This document shows positions 59,290 to 64,000 of a DNA stretch of 64,000 nucleotides, piece after piece. The number at the start of each line of letters is the position of its first letter. Positions within the stretch are counted from its first letter, which is position 1. The notes under the pieces were generated by a model. That model searched no databases. It was not told where the DNA came from and worked only from the letters and a program-made list of their open reading frames with translations. Position numbers and translations under genes: made by a program. This DNA comes from Prauserella isguenensis (GTDB lineage: Bacteria; Actinomycetota; Actinomycetes; Mycobacteriales; Pseudonocardiaceae), in contig NZ_JACHWU010000001.1 in NCBI RefSeq assembly GCF_014191605.1, positions 1,054,001 through 1,118,000 on the forward strand, written 5' to 3'.

Positions 59290-59565
59290 ATGCTGTTCCA
59301 CGTGGAGATGCAGGTGAATCTGCCGCCCGACATGGACCCCGAGAAGGCGGCCAAGCTCAAGGCCGACGAGAAGGCCATGGCGCAGGAGCTGCAGCGCGCC
59401 GGCACGTGGCGGCATCTGTGGCGGGTCGTCGGCCAGTACTCGAACGTGTCGATCTTCGACGTCCCGTCCGGCGACGAGCTGCACGACATCCTGTCGAACC
59501 TGCCGCTGTTCCCGTACATGGACATCGAGGTCAAGGCGCTGACGCGGCACCCTTCCGCCATCTGA
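59290..59565 (+). CDS. catC: Muconolactone delta-isomerase
   Basis: A 91-residue full-length CatC: MLFHVEMQVNLPPDMDP, KADEKAMAQELQRAGTWRHL, WRVVGQYSNVSIFDV and LPLFPYMDIEVKALTRHPS are the family core. It isomerises muconolactone to 3-oxoadipate enol-lactone in the catechol branch of the beta-ketoadipate pathway. catA and catB are not adjacent, so the pathway genes must lie elsewhere. ATG 59290 with GGAGGGAA upstream. Converges on katA with a shared terminator. Confidence 0.95.
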   Translation: MLFHVEMQVNLPPDMDPEKAAKLKADEKAMAQELQRAGTWRHLWRVVGQYSNVSIFDVPSGDELHDILSNLPLFPYMDIEVKALTRHPSAI

Positions 59566-59629
59566 CCTCGAAGCCGTGAGCCGGCGCGGCCGAGAGTCGG
59601 AACGCGACGGACGGCCGGTCGGCACGCGA

Positions 59630-59669
59630 GAACGGGCCCGGCTCCCCGAGGGGAGGTCCGGGCCCGTTC
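59630..59669. terminator. Bidirectional terminator between catC and katA
   Basis: GAACGGGCCCGG pairs with CCGGGCCCGTTC (12 bp) and the inner CTCCCC/GGGGAG extends the stem. It lies between convergent genes. Confidence 0.88.
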
Positions 59670-59679
59670 CGTGTCCGGT

Positions 59680-61203
59680 TCAGGCCTTCTGCTGCATGGT
59701 GCTGCGTGCCGGGTTGGCCTGCTCGTGGGCCTTCGGGTCCGTCTCGTTCTGCTTCGAGCGCACACCGTCCTCGATGCGTTTGCCGACGGTCGGATCGATG
59801 TTCTTCCAGTACTCGAACGCGCGCTCCAGCACGGGTTCGGTGACGCCGTTCAGCAGGTGTCCGACGACGTTGTCGACGAGCCGGTCGCGGGCCGCGTCGT
59901 CCATGACCTCACGCACGAGCGTGCCGGGCTGGGTCCAGTCGTCGTCCTCGGCGTGCGACACGTAGGCCGCGCGCGTGATCTCACCGTCGGCGTACCACGT
60001 CGGCGGCGAGTGCCGTTCGGAGTCCGCGGCGGCTCCGCCCTTCGAGTTCGGCGCGTACACGGGGTCGGTCACCTTGCGGTACGCCATCGTGCCGTCCTTC
60101 GAATACGACTCGAGTGGCACGATCGGCGCGTTCACCGGGATCTGCTGGTAGTTCACGCCGATCCGCGCGCGATGGGCGTCGGCGTAGGAGAACAGCCGCG
60201 CCAGCAGCATCCGGTCGGGGCTGGGCCCGATCCCGGGCACGAGGTTGTTGGGCTGGAACGCGGCCTGTTCGATCTCGGCGTGGTTGTCCGTCGGGTTCCG
60301 GTCCAGCGTCATGCGGCCGACCTCGATCAGCGGGTAGTCGCCGTGCGGCCACACCTTCGTCAGGTCGAACGGGTTGAACCGGAACGTCTTCGCGTCCTCG
60401 TACGGCATGATCTGCACGTACAGTGTCCAACTCGGATGGTCGCCCGCCGCGATGTGCTCGAACAGGTCGCGCGTGTGGTAATCGGTGTCCGCAGCGGCCA
60501 TCTGGTCGGCCTCGTGCTGGGTGAAGCACTCGATGCCCTGGTCGGTCTTGAAGTGGTACTTGACCCAGAATTCCTGGCCCTTGTCGTTGATCCACATGTA
60601 CGTGTGGGACGTGTAGCCGTTCATGTGACGCCAGGAGCGCGGGATGCCGCGGTCGCCCATCAGCCAGGTCACCTGGTGCGCCGACTCCGGTGAGAGGGTC
60701 CAGAAGTCCCACTGCATGTCGTGGTCGCGCAGGTTGTTGTCGGCGCGGCGCTTCTGCGACCGGATGAAGTGCTGGAACTTCATCGGGTCCTTGACGAAGA
60801 AGACCGGCGTGTTGTTGCCGACCATGTCGTAGTTGCCCTGCGAGGTGTAGAACTTCAGCGCGAAACCGCGCGGGTCACGCCACGTGTCCGGGCTGCCGCG
60901 TTCGCCCGCGACGGTCGAGAACCGCGCCATCATCTCGGTCTTGGCGCCCGGCTGGAACACGGCGGCCTTCGTGTACTGGCTGACGTCGTTCGTGACCTCG
61001 AAGCGCCCGAACGCGCCGCTGCCCTTGGCGTGCGGCTGTCGCTCCGGAATGCGTTCGCGGTTGAACTGCGCCATCTGTTCGATGAGATAGGCGTCCTGAA
61101 GCAGGATCGGCCCGCCCGCACCGACGGTGAGCGAGTGTTCGTCGCTCTCGACGGGGATGCCTGCGTCGGTGGTGGTGGCGGGGCGGTTGGTGGGTGCGGC
61201 CAT
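59680..61203 (-). CDS. katA: Monofunctional heme catalase
   Basis: A 507-residue small-subunit catalase. The distal site is [18 protein letters not shown] with catalytic H58, then [19 protein letters not shown] with the catalytic Asn, and [17 protein letters not shown] with the proximal heme Tyr. All key residues are present. It degrades H2O2 in the cytoplasm. ATG 61203 with GAGGAGGAACC. It is 93 bp downstream of a fur gene on the same strand, the usual fur-katA operon, implying redox- or iron-controlled expression. Confidence 0.96.
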   Translation of the reverse strand: MAAPTNRPATTTDAGIPVESDEHSLTVGAGGPILLQDAYLIEQMAQFNRERIPERQPHAKGSGAFGRFEVTNDVSQYTKAAVFQPGAKTEMMARFSTVAGERGSPDTWRDPRGFALKFYTSQGNYDMVGNNTPVFFVKDPMKFQHFIRSQKRRADNNLRDHDMQWDFWTLSPESAHQVTWLMGDRGIPRSWRHMNGYTSHTYMWINDKGQEFWVKYHFKTDQGIECFTQHEADQMAAADTDYHTRDLFEHIAAGDHPSWTLYVQIMPYEDAKTFRFNPFDLTKVWPHGDYPLIEVGRMTLDRNPTDNHAEIEQAAFQPNNLVPGIGPSPDRMLLARLFSYADAHRARIGVNYQQIPVNAPIVPLESYSKDGTMAYRKVTDPVYAPNSKGGAAADSERHSPPTWYADGEITRAAYVSHAEDDDWTQPGTLVREVMDDAARDRLVDNVVGHLLNGVTEPVLERAFEYWKNIDPTVGKRIEDGVRSKQNETDPKAHEQANPARSTMQQKA

Positions 61204-61296
61204 GTTCCTCGGTTCCTCCTCGTCGCGTCGCCTGCGCTGCCGTGTCGGTTACGCGGAGCTCCTCGGCCGGCCCCTGGCGTCCGTGTCGCCGCCGGG

Positions 61297-61776
61297 TCAG
61301 CCACCGTGGGGAACGGGAGCCTGTTCGGCCGCGGCGCGTTCGGCCTGTCGTCGCTGCCTGCACGCAGGACACAGACCCCAGAACATGACCTCGGCCTGAG
61401 ATATGTCGTATCCGCGGTAATCACTCGGGGTGAGGCACGGCGTCGCGCCGACGGCGCAGTCGACGTCTTCCGTCCGCCCACATGACTGGCAGACGAGGTG
61501 GTGATGGTTGTCGTGCACGCGGCGTTCGTACCGCGCCGCGTGGCCGGCGGGTTGTATCGAACGAACCAGACCGGCTTCCTCGCAGGCGCGCAGGACGTCG
61601 TAGATCGCCTGGCGTGACACCGACGCGGGTTGGCCGCGCACCCCCGCCCACACGGCGTCCGCCGTCGAGTGCGGGTGGTGTTCGAGCCAGCTCAGTACAC
61701 GTCGGCGCGGGCCGGTGACGCGCAATCCGACCGAGCGCAGGAGCTCGGCGACGTCCGGTTGTGTACCTGCATCCAT
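61297..61776 (-). CDS. Fur-family regulator (FurA/CatR type)
   Basis: A 159-residue Fur protein: HTH region LRVTGPRRRVLSWLEHHPH, VSRQAIYDVLRACEEAGLV and metal-binding HDNHHHLVCQSCGRTEDVDC (CxxC) with a second CxxC near the C-terminus (CPAC). The sensing His/Cys set suggests a peroxide- or iron-responsive repressor of katA, autoregulated as in streptomycete FurA/CatR. ATG 61776 (or GTG 61779) has no good ribosome site, so the mRNA may be leaderless. Confidence 0.9.
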   Translation of the reverse strand: MDAGTQPDVAELLRSVGLRVTGPRRRVLSWLEHHPHSTADAVWAGVRGQPASVSRQAIYDVLRACEEAGLVRSIQPAGHAARYERRVHDNHHHLVCQSCGRTEDVDCAVGATPCLTPSDYRGYDISQAEVMFWGLCPACRQRRQAERAAAEQAPVPHGG

Positions 61777-61911
61777 CACTGGGTGGACTACCCGAACTGG
61801 ATGCGGTCAAACCGGCGTGTCCGTGACTCGCGGAGAAAGCCTCGGCGTGCCCCGTGAGGGCGTCCGGGCCGACGGGGCGTAACCGGTGCCCCCGTCGGCT
61901 GGAAACAAGGG

Positions 61912-62178
61912 TTACTCGCCGAGGAGTCGGGGTGCTTCGGAGCGGACGAGGTCCTCGAGTTCGGCCATGCCGGGGTTCACGAGCGAGCGCTCGCCGACGT
62001 ACACGGTGGGCACGGTCTCGTTGCCGCCCGCGGCCGCGCGTACGCGTTCGACGGCACCCTGCTCCTCCCAGATGTTGATCTTGCGGACGGGCAGGTCGGT
62101 CGCGTCCAGCTGGGCCTCGAGCATCATGCAGAACGGGCAGCCGGGTCGCCAGTAGAACTCGATCTCGTCAATCGCCAC
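61912..62178 (-). CDS. Mycoredoxin/glutaredoxin-like protein
   Basis: An 88-residue thioredoxin-fold protein. The dithiol active site is CPFC (C14, C17) in FYWRPGCPFCMMLEAQL; TVPTVYVGERSLVNPG carries the cis-Pro. It matches mycoredoxins, which reduce mycothiol mixed disulfides. GTG 62178 has GGAGAC. Its upstream neighbour, an ArsR-AHSA1 protein, is divergent. Confidence 0.9.
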   Translation of the reverse strand: MAIDEIEFYWRPGCPFCMMLEAQLDATDLPVRKINIWEEQGAVERVRAAAGGNETVPTVYVGERSLVNPGMAELEDLVRSEAPRLLGE

Positions 62179-62301
62179 GTCTCCGACGGTACGTCGCTCC
62201 TCCGGGAAGTCGGTCGGTGATGTGACGCAGATTGACAGGAAACCGAACGGCTGCCTATCGTAAAAGGGCAGTCGATTGGTTGCGTATTGGGACGGGGGCG
62301 G

Positions 62302-63105
62302 ATGGACGAGGTCTTCAAGGCGCTGGCCGATCCGGGGCGGCGCCGACTGCTGGACAGTCTCAACGCCCGCAACGGGCAGCCGTTGCGGGAGCTGTGCGCG
62401 CAGCTGGACATGACTCGCCAGTCGGTGAGCAAACACCTCGCCGTGCTGGAGGAGGCGAATCTCGTGACCACGGTTCGCCGGGGCCGGGAGAAGCTGCACT
62501 ACCTCAACGCCGAGCCCATCCATGCGATCTCGGATCGCTGGATCCACACCTACGACCGCAGGCGGGTCGCAGCGCTCGCCGACCTCAAACAGGCACTGGA
62601 GGCACCGATGGGCGAACCCGCGTTCGTGTACACGACCTACATCAGGACCACGCCGGAGAAGCTGTGGCAGGCGCTCACCGACCCCGCGTTCACGCGCAGC
62701 TACTGGGGTGTGGAGTTCGAGACGGACTGGCGGCCCGGCTCGCCCATGGTGTGGCTGGAGGGCGGGAACCGTATCGAGGACCCGGAGCAGCGGGTCGTCG
62801 AGGCTGAGCCGTACCGGCGACTGTCGTACACCTGGCACACCCCCACCGCGGAGTGGGCCGCTTCCGCAGGGCTCGACGGCGACGTCCTCGACGCGCTGGC
62901 CGCCGAGTCGCGGTCGACCGTGACGTTCGAGATCGAGCCGCAGGGCGACGCCGGCGGGAACGGCGAGAAGGTACGGCTCACCGTCACGCACGACGGGTTC
63001 CCCGACGGCAGCACGATGCGCCGGATGGTGTCGCAGGGGTGGCCGGAGCTCGTGGCCGACCTGAAGACCGTGCTCGAGACCGGCGCGGTCGTTCCCGCGA
63101 CGTGA
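62302..63105 (+). CDS. ArsR-type repressor fused to an AHSA1/SRPBCC domain
   Basis: A 267-residue fusion. Residues 1-85 are an ArsR winged helix (DEVFKALADPGRRRLLDSL, LDMTRQSVSKHLAVLEEANL, TTVRRGREKLHYLNAEPI); residues about 105-260 are an AHSA1-type START/SRPBCC domain (YIRTTPEKLWQALTDPAFTR, YWGVEFETDWRPGSPMVW, LTVTHDGFPDG). The SRPBCC cavity probably binds an effector for the HTH. ATG 62302 is chosen over TTG 62287. Divergent from the mycoredoxin gene. Confidence 0.9.
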   Translation: MDEVFKALADPGRRRLLDSLNARNGQPLRELCAQLDMTRQSVSKHLAVLEEANLVTTVRRGREKLHYLNAEPIHAISDRWIHTYDRRRVAALADLKQALEAPMGEPAFVYTTYIRTTPEKLWQALTDPAFTRSYWGVEFETDWRPGSPMVWLEGGNRIEDPEQRVVEAEPYRRLSYTWHTPTAEWAASAGLDGDVLDALAAESRSTVTFEIEPQGDAGGNGEKVRLTVTHDGFPDGSTMRRMVSQGWPELVADLKTVLETGAVVPAT

Positions 63106-63186
63106 CGGCGGGGAGACAGGCCTCCGATCGCGGGTCGCGTGCTCGCGGAACTTCGCCGATGCGCGCGAGTGCGGCACGCTGAACGT

Positions 63187-64000
63187 ATGGACGACGGGGC
63201 GCGGACCGGTACGGACGCGGACGGGGGCGCCGAGCTGAACGAGGTCGCGGCCGAGTTGTACGCCCTCGACCGCGACGAGTTCACACAGGCACGCAACGAG
63301 CGGGCACGTTCTGCCGGCGACCGCGAACTGGCGGCGCGGATCCGGAAACTCCGCAAGCCCACGGTCGCGGCCGCGCGGGTGAACCGGTTCGCACGGGAGC
63401 ATCCCGACCAGGTGCGGCAGCTCCGCACGCTCGGCGACGAACTGCGTTCCGCGCACGCCGAACTCGACGGCGATCGCATTCGGGAGTTGTCCCAGCGGCG
63501 GCGGGCCCTCGTCGGTGAGTCGGCCGAACTCGAGGCGTCCGGCAGCGGGGACGGGGTGTCCCGCGAGGTCCACGACACCCTCGACGCCGCCGTGACGGAC
63601 GCCGACGCGGGCGAGGCCGTCGCGCGTGGCTGTCTCGTCTCGGCCCTGCAACCCGGGGACGCGTTCGCGGCAGGCGGGCTCGCGGCCGATGTGGACGGTG
63701 GGGGAACGGCTGCACCTGTCACGCACCGCGAGGGGCGCAGTGACGACGAGGTGCCCAATGACGACCGGGCCGGCGGCGCGGAGCGGAGTCGCCGGAAGCG
63801 GTCGAGCGGACGCCGGGAACCCGCGGATGGGAGCCGGTCCGGCGGGACGGATCGGAGCGCACAGACCGGTCGGCAGGATCGGGAACACCGCGACAAGAAA
63901 CAGCAACGCCGGGAACGGAACCGCCATGGCCGGCTCCGCGAACAGGAACGGCAGGACAGCCCGGAAGGCCAGCCGGAGAAGGAACGCCGGGAACAGGAAC
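63187..64000 (+). CDS. Hypothetical actinobacterial coiled-coil protein (5' part; runs off the window)
   Basis: The frame is open from ATG 63187 to the right edge (271 codons) with no stop. The N-terminus NEVAAELYALDRDEFTQARN, RELAARIRKLRKPTVAAARV and NRFAREHPDQVRQLRTLGDEL belongs to a widespread actinobacterial family of unknown function. The middle is acidic and Gly-rich. The visible end is Arg/Glu/Gln-rich (REHRDKKQQRRERN, RREQE) and should form a long charged coiled coil. Without the C-terminus its role cannot be judged. Confidence 0.75.
   Translation, partial: MDDGARTGTDADGGAELNEVAAELYALDRDEFTQARNERARSAGDRELAARIRKLRKPTVAAARVNRFAREHPDQVRQLRTLGDELRSAHAELDGDRIRELSQRRRALVGESAELEASGSGDGVSREVHDTLDAAVTDADAGEAVARGCLVSALQPGDAFAAGGLAADVDGGGTAAPVTHREGRSDDEVPNDDRAGGAERSRRKRSSGRREPADGSRSGGTDRSAQTGRQDREHRDKKQQRRERNRHGRLREQERQDSPEGQPEKERREQE

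Overview
The window is high-GC actinobacterial DNA, very probably from a mycolate-free member of the Pseudonocardiaceae (Saccharomonospora- or Amycolatopsis-like). The evidence is GTG starts, strong Shine-Dalgarno sites, a pknG-glnH-glnX operon, DUF3558 lipoproteins, F420/deazaflavin (Ddn-type) proteins, a mycoredoxin-like protein, an S-adenosyl methyltransferase of the DUF574 type and a LAxTG cell-wall sorting signal. The genus is an inference; the actinobacterial origin is secure. All functions below come from reading the translated sequence and recalling families; no database search was possible.

Layout. 1-6.6 kb: an ECF42 sigma factor with its YCII/DGPF partner (minus strand), then a rightward run of a cytidine-deaminase-like protein, AraC regulator, VOC protein, Ddn-like protein and a short UvrA paralogue. 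6.9-9.7 kb: three secreted cell-wall peptidases (two peptidoglycan-binding/M15-like paralogues flanking an M23 LytM enzyme). 10-13.2 kb: an HTH-membrane-NBR1-Ig protein, a DUF574 methyltransferase, a Cys-rich zinc protein and an HtaA-domain protein. 13.4-16.9 kb: a BlaI/M56 pair and several small membrane proteins, two of whose promoters share a BlaI-like palindrome. 17.3-18.3 kb: a fatty-acid desaturase. 18.5-23.7 kb: the glnX-glnH-pknG operon that senses amino acids. 23.7-25.5 kb: a phosphoesterase and a thioesterase. 25.6-29.9 kb: a type VII-like substrate pair followed by a tandem duplication of a DUF3558 lipoprotein gene and an L,D-transpeptidase gene, one transpeptidase copy being broken. 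30.3-33.4 kb: a cold-shock gene and tRNA-Glu, tRNA-Asp and tRNA-Phe.

34-38.4 kb holds the most interesting unit: an NCS1 permease, a polysaccharide-deacetylase-fold hydrolase, a clear creatinase and an IclR regulator. It reads as a creatine or creatinine catabolic operon in which the deacetylase-fold protein may replace classical creatininase. 38.5-42.4 kb: thioesterase, secreted FG-GAP protein, a sortase-E-type wall protein, pirin and a YqeY-like protein. 42.5-45.2 kb: an acyl-CoA ligase and cyclase pair. 45.3-50.3 kb: GNATs, a protein-tyrosine phosphatase, an SDR, mycothiol/DinB-type proteins and a VOC protein. 51-54 kb: nhaA with a structured leader, a methyltransferase and a Ddn-hemerythrin fusion. 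54.2-57 kb: the lutABC lactate operon. 57-59.6 kb: a TetR/Ddn divergon with paired operators and an IclR/catC divergon. 59.7-64 kb: fur-katA, a mycoredoxin, an ArsR-AHSA1 fusion and a truncated coiled-coil protein.

Across the window a 21-bp tandem repeat (CCGTGTTGCG followed by a TTCCGGGG-type stretch) recurs at six loci, each starting within about 30 bp of a stop codon and in five of six cases in the sense orientation. It is not explained by any gene and looks like a 3'-UTR element family.
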